Assembly (NCBI GenBank): GCA_015488785.1
Contig: WFNC01000258.1
Coordinates: forward strand, 1-7,436
Direction of reading: 5' to 3'
Source: Flavobacteriales bacterium
GTDB taxonomy: Bacteria > Bacteroidota > Bacteroidia > Flavobacteriales_D > Parvicellaceae
Length of the DNA: 7,436 bases
The position numbers were made by a program, and so were the translations under genes. The notes under the pieces are model-generated. The model was not told the origin of the DNA and did no database searches. It saw only the letters and a list, made by a program, of their open reading frames with translations. Positions 1-7,306 of this stretch are shown here, in pieces; the stretch's first letter is position 1; every line of letters starts with the position of its first letter.

Positions 1-994
1 AATTAGATTTATTACTTTTATTTAAAAACAACTTTTCTTCTATTGTATTAATATTTAAATCTAACTGTTTTAGAAAAGGAAGAACAAGGTTATTATAGTT
101 TGTCTGTAGTTTGTTTGTAGTCCTAATTTTCTTTTCTTTTAAATCAGAAGATAAAAGGTTTAATTTTTTCTTCCAATCTCCTTGCTCGTCGATGGCTACT
201 CCTTGTTTTGCTTTTATTCCTAATTCTAAACTCCAAATTAATCGTTCTCCTAAAAACGCAATAAATGGTTTTATATTACCAGCGTCAGCTAGTCTTAAGG
301 TTAATAAGTATTGTTTTTTATGTTCTTTTTTTATTGCAATTGGAGGTAAGTCATTTTTCATCAAAATATAATTGACCAATAAGCGAGAAACTCTTCCGTT
401 TCCATCGTCGAAAGGATGAATTAAAATAAATTTGTGATGAAATTCTGAAGCTAATATTAATGGATTCGTATCTTGATTTTGTTTAAACCAAACCATTAAT
501 TCTCTCATTTTGATAGGAGTATCTATAGGCGAGCAATATTCAAATGCTTCTCCATTACTTAACAATACCGAGTTAGGCTGTGTTTTATATTCTCCAACTT
601 TAATTATACGTCTCGTTTTTTCTTTTTGAGGAGTAATTGCTTCTTTATAAAAATCTCTAACGAGTATGGTTTTATTCAAGTTACAAATATCAGTTTCTGA
701 AATACTTCTTGTTTCTTTAGCCCATTTTTTTATGTCGTATATTGCTAAATCATGTGCTTTTATTTCTTCATACTCTCTAAACTCATGTAAGCCTGTTGTA
801 ATGTCTTTTAATATTAAAGAAACCGTTTCATCGTAAGTTAAGGTGTTCCCTTCAATTGAATTTGAGCCATGATTCCATTCTAAACGAAGTTTTTGCCAGT
901 ATTTTTTTTCCCAATTAGAATCAACAATTTCTGTGATTTCGAAAGCTTGTTTCAAATCCAAAATTTTAGTTAATATGGTTTCTAATTGAGTCAT
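1..994 (-). CDS. Fic family protein (AMP-transferase), C-terminus cut by window edge
   Basis: This frame is open from an ATG at 994 to the left edge with no stop, giving 331 complete codons. The Fic core motif HPFDDGNGR lies at about residues 193-201, with His193 as the expected catalytic base. Fic domains usually move AMP from ATP onto a hydroxyl of a target protein. An inhibitory-helix motif of the form S-x-x-x-E-G is visible near the N-terminus (Ser44 to Gly49, within SNSIEGN). This suggests a class II, self-inhibited Fic protein with Glu48 as the obstructing residue. The segment KVGEYKTQPNSV at about 132-143 fits the target-docking flap. Residues beyond 250 are lysine-rich, and any winged-helix tail would be outside the window. 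No signal peptide is seen, so it is probably cytoplasmic. No small antitoxin gene precedes it; sufC lies upstream behind a terminator. The target is unknown. The family call is firm; enzyme activity is inferred. Confidence 0.93.
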   Translation of the reverse strand, partial: MTQLETILTKILDLKQAFEITEIVDSNWEKKYWQKLRLEWNHGSNSIEGNTLTYDETVSLILKDITTGLHEFREYEEIKAHDLAIYDIKKWAKETRSISETDICNLNKTILVRDFYKEAITPQKEKTRRIIKVGEYKTQPNSVLLSNGEAFEYCSPIDTPIKMRELMVWFKQNQDTNPLILASEFHHKFILIHPFDDGNGRVSRLLVNYILMKNDLPPIAIKKEHKKQYLLTLRLADAGNIKPFIAFLGERLIWSLELGIKAKQGVAIDEQGDWKKKLNLLSSDLKEKKIRTTNKLQTNYNNLVLPFLKQLDLNINTIEEKLFLNKSNKSN

Positions 995-1046
995 TTTATA
1001 CTATCTTATTTTTTTGCGTTAGGGGTAGAAGCAATTGTTTGAGCTC

Positions 1047-1073
1047 TTTTTTGTTTTTTTTTCAAACAAAAAA
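1047..1073. repeat. A/T-rich inverted repeat between sufC and fic
   Basis: TTTTTTGTTT (1047-1056) is the exact reverse complement of AAACAAAAAA (1064-1073), with a seven-base loop. The right arm overlaps the T-tract of the sufC terminator. It could help stop transcription or act as a backup terminator. As an almost pure A/T stem it would be weak, and it may simply reflect base composition. Confidence 0.45.
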
Positions 1074-1096
1074 AGCGAGTGCGGATGACCCGCTCG
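1068..1096 (-). terminator. Rho-independent terminator after sufC
   Basis: Read on the minus strand, CGAGCGG (1096-1090) pairs with CCGC...TCG (1084-1076) across a five-base loop, with a small bulge in the distal arm. Seven consecutive T residues follow (1074-1068). The hairpin begins 15 bases after the sufC stop. It is the only obvious GC-rich hairpin with a T-tract in the window and marks the likely end of the suf transcript. Confidence 0.7.
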
Positions 1097-1111
1097 AACG
1101 CCCAAATTATT

Positions 1112-1858
1112 TCAAACCCAATCGTATCCTTTTTCTTCTAATTCTAATGCTAAGTTTTTGTCTCCTGTTTTTACAATTTTTCCGTCGGCTAATACGTGTA
1201 CAAAATCGGGTACAATATAGTCCAACAAACGTTGATAATGGGTAATCACAATGGTTGCATTTTCGGAAGTTTTTAGGGTATTTACTCCTTTAGATACGAT
1301 TCGTAAAGCGTCAATGTCTAAGCCTGAATCGGTTTCGTCCAATATTGCTAATTTTGGATCTAGCATTGCCATTTGAAAGATTTCGTTTCTTTTCTTTTCT
1401 CCTCCTGAGAAACCTTCGTTTACTGCACGATTTTTTAATTTATCATTCAATTCGACTAAAGCTGCTTTTTCTTTTACTCTTTTCAAGAATTCTCGAGCTG
1501 TTAATGGATCAACTCCTAAATATTTACTTTTTTCTTGTAGCGCTGTTTTTAGGAAGTTCATATTACTGACTCCTGCTATTTCGATTGGGTATTGGAATGC
1601 TAAAAACAAGCCTAACCAAGATCGCTCTTCGGGTTCGTATTCGAGTAAATCTTTTCCTAAAAACTCAACAGATCCGCTTGTTACTTCGTACTCGTCTCTT
1701 CCTGCTAACACTGCCGAAAGGGTGCTTTTCCCTGCTCCATTTGGTCCCATTATCGCATGAATTTCTCCTGCTTTAACTTCCAAATTAACGCCTTTCAAGA
1801 TTTCTTTTCCATCAATTGATGCGTGTAAATCTTTTATTTTTATAATTGTATGACTCAT
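1112..1858 (-). CDS. sufC: SufC, ATPase of the Fe-S cluster assembly scaffold
   Basis: This 248-residue protein has the usual SufC length and the full set of ABC ATPase motifs: Walker A GPNGAGKST at 38-46, the Q-loop glutamine at 89 within FLAFQYP, signature FSGGEKKR at 150-157, Walker B with Asp174 and the catalytic Glu175, and the switch His207. The stretches GEKKRNEIFQMA and ETDSGLDIDAL are characteristic of SufC rather than of transport ABC proteins. SufC is a soluble ATPase that binds SufB (and SufD), and its ATP-driven dimerisation opens the scaffold for cluster assembly. The gene starts 43 bases after the sufB stop, on the same strand, and is followed by a terminator. No sufD follows it. 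I see no damage or missing residue. Identification is near certain. Confidence 0.98.
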   Translation of the reverse strand: MSHTIIKIKDLHASIDGKEILKGVNLEVKAGEIHAIMGPNGAGKSTLSAVLAGRDEYEVTSGSVEFLGKDLLEYEPEERSWLGLFLAFQYPIEIAGVSNMNFLKTALQEKSKYLGVDPLTAREFLKRVKEKAALVELNDKLKNRAVNEGFSGGEKKRNEIFQMAMLDPKLAILDETDSGLDIDALRIVSKGVNTLKTSENATIVITHYQRLLDYIVPDFVHVLADGKIVKTGDKNLALELEEKGYDWV

Positions 1859-1901
1859 GATATGTTGTAGATTCTTGTTGTAATAATGTTTTTCTTGCCG
1901 A

Positions 1902-3350
1902 TTATCCTACCGAATTTTCTAAGCTTATTTCTAATAATTTTTGTGCTTCTACGGCAAATTCCATCGGAAGATTATTTAAAACTTCTTTGGCATATCCGTT
2001 TACAATTAAACTAATTGCTTTTTCTTCACTGATTCCTCTTTGCTTGCAATAGAATAGTTGGTCTTCTCCAATTTTACTTGTTGTTGCTTCGTGTTCTAAG
2101 TGTGCTGTTGAATTTTCGCATTCTACATACGGATAGGTATGTGCTCCGCTTGTGTCGGTCATTAATAATGAATCGCATTGAGAAAAATTTCGTGCATTTG
2201 TTGCTCCTTTTCCTATTTTTACGAGTCCTCTATATGAGTTGTGACTGTGACCTGACGAAATTCCTTTTGAAATAATTGTACTCTTGGTGTTTTTACCAAT
2301 GTGAATCATTTTGGTTCCTGTATCGGCTTGTTGGTAATTGTTGGTTACTGCTACCGAATAAAATTCTCCGATTGAATTGTCTCCTTTTAAAATACAAGAT
2401 GGATATTTCCACGTCACTGCAGAACCTGTTTCAACTTGTGTCCAAGATATTTTTGCATTGGCTTCGCAAATTCCTCTTTTGGTTACAAAGTTAAAAACTC
2501 CTCCTACTCCATTTTTATCACCTGGATACCAATTTTGTACGGTTGAATATTTTATTTCTGCTCCGTCCATTGCGATTAATTCGACAACAGCAGCGTGCAA
2601 TTGATTTTCGTCTCTCGATGGAGCGGTACATCCTTCTAAATAGCTGACATAGCTTCCTTCGTCTGCGATTAGTAATGTTCTTTCAAACTGACCTGTTCCT
2701 GCTTCGTTTATTCTAAAATAAGTCGAAAGTTCCATCGGACAACGCGTTCCTTTTGGAATGTAACAAAAAGATCCATCAGAAAAAACGGCCGCATTTAACG
2801 CTGCATAATAATTGTCTGCTGTTGGAACTACTGTTCCTAAATATTTTTTCACTAATTCGGGATGTTCTTTTACGGCATCGCTAAATGAACAAAAAATAAC
2901 ACCAAGTTCTCCTAATTTTTCTTTAAAAGATGTGGCTACTGAAACAGAATCAATGACAAAATCCATTGCTACTCCTGTTAACTTTTTTTGTTCATTAACA
3001 GAAATACCTAACCGCTCCATTGTTTTTAAAATTTCTGGATCAACCTCGTCTAAACTAGCTAGTTCTTTTTTTGGCTTTGGAGCTGAATAATAACAGATGC
3101 TTTGAAAATCTGGTTTTTCATATTTTACGTGCGCCCAATCTGGTTCTTCCATTTCTGCCCAAATTCGATAAGCGTTTAAACGGTATTCTAACAACCATTG
3201 AGGTTCATTTTTCTTTGCTGATATAAAACGAACAATCTCTTCCGACAATCCATTTGGAGCTTTATCGGATTCAATATCTATTGTAAAACCATGTTCGTAA
3301 GATTGATTTTCTAATTCAGTTTTTAAACTATCTTCTGTATATGCGCTCAT
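1902..3350 (-). CDS. sufB: SufB, Fe-S cluster scaffold protein
   Basis: This 482-residue protein has the normal SufB length and is recognisable throughout. Landmarks are CYIPKGTRCP (196-205), YLEGCTAPSRD (237-247), the KYSTVQNWYPG stretch (267-277), SSGHSHNSYRG (365-375) and QCDSLL (391-396). Cys241, Cys392 and the Glu419-His420-Glu421 trio match, by my recollection of the E. coli protein, Cys254, Cys405 and Glu432-His433-Glu434, all at a constant offset of 13. Those residues take part in sulfur acceptance and cluster formation. SufB works in the cytoplasm with SufC, and usually SufD, to build clusters from sulfur delivered by SufS/SufE. The gene begins 17 bases after the sufA stop and so is almost certainly co-transcribed with it. 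No SD sequence is visible, as is common in Bacteroidota. The start is supported by the short spacing and family length. Confidence 0.98.
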   Translation of the reverse strand: MSAYTEDSLKTELENQSYEHGFTIDIESDKAPNGLSEEIVRFISAKKNEPQWLLEYRLNAYRIWAEMEEPDWAHVKYEKPDFQSICYYSAPKPKKELASLDEVDPEILKTMERLGISVNEQKKLTGVAMDFVIDSVSVATSFKEKLGELGVIFCSFSDAVKEHPELVKKYLGTVVPTADNYYAALNAAVFSDGSFCYIPKGTRCPMELSTYFRINEAGTGQFERTLLIADEGSYVSYLEGCTAPSRDENQLHAAVVELIAMDGAEIKYSTVQNWYPGDKNGVGGVFNFVTKRGICEANAKISWTQVETGSAVTWKYPSCILKGDNSIGEFYSVAVTNNYQQADTGTKMIHIGKNTKSTIISKGISSGHSHNSYRGLVKIGKGATNARNFSQCDSLLMTDTSGAHTYPYVECENSTAHLEHEATTSKIGEDQLFYCKQRGISEEKAISLIVNGYAKEVLNNLPMEFAVEAQKLLEISLENSVG

Positions 3351-3367
3351 CTTATTCTAAGTATTAA

Positions 3368-3691
3368 TTAAAGCGAAAAACTTTCACCGCATCCACAAGT
3401 TCTACCTGCGTTTGGATTGACAAAAATAAATCCTTTTCCATTTAAACCTCCCGAAAAATCTAATGTTGTACCGATTAGATATAAAAAACTTTTTTTGTCC
3501 ACAACTACTTTAATTCCGTTGCTCTCAAATTCTTTGTCGTTTTCAGAAATAACATTGTCAAAATCTAAATTATACATAAGTCCCGAACATCCGCCTCCTT
3601 GTACACCAACTCTAATAAAATAACCATCCTTGTTATCTTGACTCATTAAATGAATCGCTTGGTTTTTGGCTTTATCAGTAACTTCTATCAT
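3368..3691 (-). CDS. sufA: SufA/IscA/HesB-type A-type Fe-S carrier
   Basis: This 107-residue protein is typical in length for the HesB/IscA family. It has the three conserved cysteines: Cys35 in GGGCSG, and Cys99 and Cys101 in the C-terminal TCGCGESF. The family signature around LDFSGGLNGKGFIFVNPNA (78-96) is also present. A-type carriers bind an Fe-S cluster or iron through these cysteines and pass clusters from the scaffold to target apoproteins in the cytoplasm. It is the first gene of the suf unit, 17 bases ahead of sufB, with a good promoter just upstream. I use sufA because of the suf context; sequence alone does not separate SufA from IscA or ErpA. Confidence 0.95.
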   Translation of the reverse strand: MIEVTDKAKNQAIHLMSQDNKDGYFIRVGVQGGGCSGLMYNLDFDNVISENDKEFESNGIKVVVDKKSFLYLIGTTLDFSGGLNGKGFIFVNPNAGRTCGCGESFSL

Positions 3692-3724
3692 ATTTCTTTA
3701 TTTAGATTAAATTTAAATAGAGTG

Positions 3725-3754
3725 CAAAAATACCCTTTTTATGGTATATAGCAA
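3725..3754 (-). promoter_or_regulatory. Bacteroidota-type promoter of sufABC
   Basis: On the minus strand, TTG (3754-3752) is followed after exactly 19 bases by TATTTTTG (3732-3725). This fits the Bacteroidota primary sigma consensus of a TTG-type -33 element and a TAnnTTTG -7 element. Transcription would start near 3718, leaving a leader of about 27 bases before the sufA ATG. I see no recognisable operator or riboswitch in that short leader. Confidence 0.65.
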
Positions 3755-3883
3755 TGAAAAAAAATAGAAAGTTTTTTTGTTTTTGATTATTGAGAAATTC
3801 ATGACTTAAATGTACAAAGTAAATAGATCATTTATTCTCAGGGTTAGAACTAAACCAAGAGCTCTTTTTTTAGACTTTAAAGT
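3755..3883. other. AT-rich spacer between the propeller gene and the sufA promoter
   Basis: No gene or clear terminator is visible. A perfect 10-base palindrome, ACTTTAAAGT, sits at 3874-3883 directly after the stop of the upstream gene, but no T-tract follows it. Transcripts from the upstream gene may therefore continue towards the suf operon. Confidence 0.4.
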
Positions 3884-5206
3884 TTAGAAAGAAATGATTT
3901 TTTCTCGATACAAATACTTTTTTTGTAATGACTCAAAGGGATGATAGATATAATAAACATATCCATTGATTATATTTAGCCGTTCTACATATTTGTTGCT
4001 TAATTTAATTGTTTGTTCTGCTTTTCCTGTTCTTGTATTTATTAATTTTAAATAAGCATACCCTCCTTTGTTGTAAAGCGCATAAATACTACCTGTTACT
4101 TTATCTTCTATGAGCGGTTGTTGCCATTTGCCTAGGCTTCGTTTTATTTTTAAATCGAAGTGAGTCGAATCTATTTTGTCGTGATCGCTGTCAAATCTAA
4201 ATATCAAATTCTTATATTGATCAAAAACAATAATCGTATCTTCTTGTATGAATAAAGGAGCGTATATTTTTTTGTATAAAAAATCATGTGTAAAATATTT
4301 GGCTCCAATCCATATTTCTTTGTCTATTCCCGTTTTTTGCTCTTTGCGATAAGCCCAAAGTTTTTCTCTTCCGCTCACATATTTATATTCTGCTCGGTAG
4401 AGTTCCATCATAAAATCGTCTTGTACTGTAATGAGTTTGGTATGCGAAGTAGAATCTAATCTGTTTGAGATTAAAAAATCTACTGCAGGATATAAATCGG
4501 TAAAATTCGAATAGTAATAATCGTTTTGAAGGGTATCAATTATCCGACTATAAAACCCAATGAAATCTTCTTCTGAAACTGGTGTTAAATTTATTTTTTC
4601 TTTTACAATTATTATTGCGTACGTTTTATTTTCACAAATCAAATAGTTATGATCGGCATAATCGGTATAAAGGTAATGTGGTTTATCTGGAATAATGTAA
4701 CTCGAAATTTCTTCTTGATTCTGGTTCGTTAAAAGAAGTCTTCCTTGTTTAGAAATCCTTTTATCATAAGTTAGGAGTAGTAATTTATCTTCATCTAACA
4801 ATAGATAATCATGAATGGAAAAAAATACACTTCCAAAAACGGTATCAACTTTTTTGGCTGTTATTACAACCTCATCAAAAGTTACAGAAGTTAGTTTAAT
4901 GTTTATATTCCAATATCCTTTTTTACTTCTTTTCTTTGCTGTTCGCTCAGAGATAAATAATGTATCGGATTCAAAACCAATGCAATTAAATGTAAGATAA
5001 TCTCCTTTCTTGTATTTATAATTAAATTTGAAAGTCCCCGAATTGTCTAAATAAATTTTCTGTTTACTTTTGTTAAATCGAATCACTACTTCTGGTACAA
5101 GTGCGTAACGCTCGTCCATAATTTTTCCTTCCATTTCAAATTTATATTCCTGAGAAAGAACAACAACGCTAAAAAACAAAGAGATAATGAGTAGTAGTTT
5201 TTGCAT
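3884..5206 (-). CDS. Exported protein with CarboxypepD-regulatory-like domain and propeller-like C-terminal part
   Basis: I start this gene at the ATG at 5206 (440 residues). A longer frame opens at 5260, but the 5206 start puts a standard signal peptide at the N-terminus: MQKLL, a hydrophobic run to residue 17, then likely cleavage near SQ-EY (about 18-20). There is no lipobox cysteine. Residues about 21-105 resemble the carboxypeptidase-regulatory-like beta-sandwich common in Bacteroidota surface proteins: EGKIMDE, then LDNSGTFKFNYKYKKGDYL and a CIGFESDTLFI segment. FDEVVITAKK (110-119) follows, like the link found after this domain in TonB-dependent receptors. The remaining ~320 residues are rich in short beta strands of the form I-x-V-F-D-x-Y and I-x-G-Y-V-Y-Y, suggesting a beta-propeller. 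No TonB barrel follows. It lies 99 bases after the neighbouring exported propeller-like gene and is probably co-transcribed. Its function is unknown; a periplasmic or surface binding role is inferred. Confidence 0.8.
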   Translation of the reverse strand: MQKLLLIISLFFSVVVLSQEYKFEMEGKIMDERYALVPEVVIRFNKSKQKIYLDNSGTFKFNYKYKKGDYLTFNCIGFESDTLFISERTAKKRSKKGYWNINIKLTSVTFDEVVITAKKVDTVFGSVFFSIHDYLLLDEDKLLLLTYDKRISKQGRLLLTNQNQEEISSYIIPDKPHYLYTDYADHNYLICENKTYAIIIVKEKINLTPVSEEDFIGFYSRIIDTLQNDYYYSNFTDLYPAVDFLISNRLDSTSHTKLITVQDDFMMELYRAEYKYVSGREKLWAYRKEQKTGIDKEIWIGAKYFTHDFLYKKIYAPLFIQEDTIIVFDQYKNLIFRFDSDHDKIDSTHFDLKIKRSLGKWQQPLIEDKVTGSIYALYNKGGYAYLKLINTRTGKAEQTIKLSNKYVERLNIINGYVYYIYHPFESLQKKYLYREKIISF

Positions 5207-5305
5207 AATGATTGTGTTAATGGATTTTGAATATAGATGCATTTGAAAATTAAATTCCATAAAATTATACGGTTCTATTTTAATAAAAACTGTTATTTTC
5301 TTTAT

Positions 5306-6103
5306 CTATTCAATCGTATAAACATTCATCAAGCCATTTTTCAACTCGTAAACTTTACCTTTTTTTAAAAACTTCAAAGCATTAGAATCAAATACAAAAT
5401 TAAAGGTTTGCTCTTCGAATGTTATTGCATTATAAGCTTTCAAATAGCCTTTTTCAAAAGTAAAAATAGTACTATTAACAATTGACATCCCTGGTGAATA
5501 AACGATATGAATTGTATTGTAATACGCTCCATATAAATCAAAAACAAGAATATTTTTTTTGCAAACTAAATAAAGTTTATCATTATCTTCAATTAGTTTT
5601 TTTACATCCAAAGTGTCTTTATTTAAGAGTTGTAGTAAATTACCCGATTCATAAATGACTTCCATCAAATCATTGGTTTTTATTAACTGGAAAAGTTCTT
5701 TATCATAAAACCAAATTCCATTATTCAACATACTATATGTAAAAGCTGAGGTATTGTACAGCCCCAAAGAAATTAAATCTAAACTGCTCTGTTGTTCAGG
5801 AGAAAGTGTATTATCCAAAATAACTAATGTATTTTGATTCTTATGCAAGGCTAATATTCTTAGAGGATTACTAACGTCAATACTATTTATTGCTCCTAAA
5901 TTAAGGTTACTATAACTTGCAAACACCTCTCCAACGGGAGTGTATTTTACTATTTTTTGACCATCAAAAGTATAAACATATCCTAAGTTATCGACCTCAA
6001 AATTTTTAGCTGTTACTTCCCATGAATTAACTGGCGTAAGCTTTTCTTGCGCACCAAGAATTAGTGACGATAGAATAAGTAAGAAAAAAAAGATAACTTT
6101 CAT
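5306..6103 (-). CDS. Exported propeller-like conserved hypothetical protein
   Basis: The 265-residue product begins with a clear signal peptide (MKVIFFFLLILSSLILGAQ, cleavage near residue 18) and has no lipobox, so it should be periplasmic or exported. The mature part reads as repeated short strands: NLGYVYTFDGQKIVKYTPVG (40-59), INSIDVSNPLRILAL, TLVILDNTL, NGIWFYDKELFQLIK, KLYLVCKKNILVFDLYG and KGYLKAYNAITFEEQTF. This blade-like rhythm resembles beta-propellers. From memory it also resembles a conserved Bacteroidota family of hypothetical proteins with a DNLG-Y--Y motif near the start and an S-DV-NPL-IL motif later. No catalytic motif is visible. It precedes another exported protein by 99 bases on the same strand, which suggests a shared transcript and possibly a shared site of action. 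The function is not known to me. Confidence 0.8.
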   Translation of the reverse strand: MKVIFFFLLILSSLILGAQEKLTPVNSWEVTAKNFEVDNLGYVYTFDGQKIVKYTPVGEVFASYSNLNLGAINSIDVSNPLRILALHKNQNTLVILDNTLSPEQQSSLDLISLGLYNTSAFTYSMLNNGIWFYDKELFQLIKTNDLMEVIYESGNLLQLLNKDTLDVKKLIEDNDKLYLVCKKNILVFDLYGAYYNTIHIVYSPGMSIVNSTIFTFEKGYLKAYNAITFEEQTFNFVFDSNALKFLKKGKVYELKNGLMNVYTIE

Positions 6104-6197
6104 GAGTTCAATGGTTTGTTCGTTATTTTTTTTGAAATCAACTAATTTTATAGTTACAATTTTTAGACTTCATCATTACATAAAGTCTTATGAAACA

Positions 6198-6205
6198 CAA
6201 AGCTA
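6198..6205 (-). promoter_or_regulatory. Possible -7 element for the exported-protein pair
   Basis: TAGCTTTG on the minus strand matches the Bacteroidota TAnnTTTG -7 consensus, about 94 bases upstream of the ATG at 6103. I find no TTG at the expected distance of about 19-21 bases upstream, so only half of a promoter is supported. Confidence 0.3.
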
Positions 6206-6222
6206 GTTAATTGTTTAGTTTT

Positions 6223-6402
6223 TTATGATTGTTCATCAAAAAAAGAGCCATCTTTTACTAAAAGACAACGAATATGTTTAGCTTTTAGAGCGTAGAGCAA
6301 GAAGAGTTCCGCTAAATGAATATAGAAATGAGACTTAAGATATAAAAAAATTATTGGACTATGAAATACTTTTAATTTCTGACCGCTTGAATTATCTCTA
6401 AT
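6223..6402 (-). pseudogene. Possible gene relic or repeat in the intergenic gap
   Basis: The 294-base gap between the DUF3137 gene and the exported-protein pair holds a minus-strand frame open for 59 codons, ending at a TAA at 6225-6223. Its last part reads like a plausible protein C-terminus (LKAKHIRCLLVKDGSFFDEQS, split here as LKAKHIRCLL then VKDGSFFDEQS). It has no ATG, and its upstream end overlaps the last codons of the DUF3137 gene in another frame. The plus strand of the same stretch also looks somewhat coding (ERRARRVPLNEYRNET, about 6288-6335) but has stops at 6279 and 6336. It may be a decayed gene, a dispersed repeat, or chance in AT-rich DNA. I recognise no family. Confidence 0.25.
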
Positions 6403-7300
6403 CTAAACTCAATTCTGAATTTATTTGTAAAGCAGTTTCTATATCGCTTGCTAATTGTTCTACAATTTTCACGTCATCTAATTTTCCTGAAGAAAATGAA
6501 AATAAGCCATTTTTATTTTGAACTGCTAAGAACATTTCTTTATTCTGGAAAGACAAGAGTATTGGTTGATTAAATTTTTCTTTCAACGCAACAATTCGTT
6601 CCATAAGTGCTACCGATAAAACATAGCGAGCCTCTACTTGATCGGAGCTATAGACTAAAAACTGATTCGTAAATCGAGGGTCTTCTAAATGGATTCTATG
6701 TTCGTCAGTAAATTTAAAACTACTGAACCGATCCAATTTTGCACTTTGATTGTTGCTCAGAATTATAGTGTGTCCGTTCAATTTTTTCTTAAAACTCAAC
6801 CAGCAAAACATCCCTCTAAAAGTGTAATAGACATTATCGGAAGATTTATTTGAAAATATATTCTTGAGTACATATTCGTATAGCATTACAACCATATTTA
6901 GAACAGGAATACGCATTAAAATACCAGTCAATTTATTGGATACATTATCTTCTACAATTCCTATGTCTGCAATGTTTACTGTGTTTCCATTTACAGAACT
7001 TCTTATCTGTCCATAACTATAGATTGGAGCGTCTTTTTTTACCCAAGCAAAGAGTTTACTTTTTACAATCTCTTTTATTGGAGCTACAGCTCCTTGCGAA
7101 AACTCTACTTTTGGAAACAACTTTTTCACCATTTTGGAAATGGTTTCGGCTTCTTCTAATTTAAACTTTTGAAACGCCCCTACAAAAACATAAGTAGTAG
7201 GATATAACAAAGCTACTAACCCTATAATAGGATAAGAACTAGCGTAAGGATCGTCAGGAGAAAATTGAAATTGTTTAAAAAAATAACTCAAGTTTCGCAC
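6398..7300 (-). CDS. DUF3137-type membrane-anchored protein
   Basis: The 300-residue product has one hydrophobic segment at about 23-41 (YPIIGLVALLYPTTYVFVG), then a mixed soluble region. A second hydrophobic patch, ILMRIPVLNMVVMLYEYVL (127-145), may be interior or membrane-associated. Family features of DUF3137, as I recall them, are the YYTFRGMFCWLSFKKKLNGHTIIL strand region (158-181, quoted in part: FRGMFCWLSF) and the HLEDPRF...VYSSDQVEARYVLS...LMER block (204-235). The family has no established function; members often sit near lemA-type genes, but none is seen here. The start is a GTG at 7300-7298; there is no in-frame ATG until codon 57, and a TTG at codon 4 is an alternative. An in-frame TAA lies only two codons upstream, ending the preceding coding stretch in the same frame. 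Family confidence is fairly high; the start is less certain. Confidence 0.8.
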   Translation of the reverse strand: MRNLSYFFKQFQFSPDDPYASSYPIIGLVALLYPTTYVFVGAFQKFKLEEAETISKMVKKLFPKVEFSQGAVAPIKEIVKSKLFAWVKKDAPIYSYGQIRSSVNGNTVNIADIGIVEDNVSNKLTGILMRIPVLNMVVMLYEYVLKNIFSNKSSDNVYYTFRGMFCWLSFKKKLNGHTIILSNNQSAKLDRFSSFKFTDEHRIHLEDPRFTNQFLVYSSDQVEARYVLSVALMERIVALKEKFNQPILLSFQNKEMFLAVQNKNGLFSFSSGKLDDVKIVEQLASDIETALQINSELSLD

Positions 7301-7306
7301 CTTGGT

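Noticed and set aside
97..118. Adjacent 11-base direct repeat (AGTTTGTCTGT / AGTTTGTTTGT)
   Set aside because: Two imperfect copies inside the fic coding sequence, too short and too few to call a repeat element.
111..371. Plus-strand open frame of 86 codons
   Set aside because: It lies wholly inside the fic gene on the opposite strand, and its composition (runs of F, S, N) looks like an antisense shadow.
1039..1245. Plus-strand open frame of 68 codons across the sufC end
   Set aside because: It overlaps the sufC terminator and coding sequence antisense; its start lies in the T-rich inverted repeat and it shows no recognisable family.
2276..3090. Several plus-strand open frames opposite sufB
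   Set aside because: sufB is a complete, unmistakable gene on the minus strand; these frames are low-complexity antisense shadows.
1041..3870. GAGCTCTTTTTT occurring at both 1041 and about 3860
   Set aside because: Two copies of a short palindrome plus T-run are expected by chance in AT-rich DNA, and no shared context was seen.
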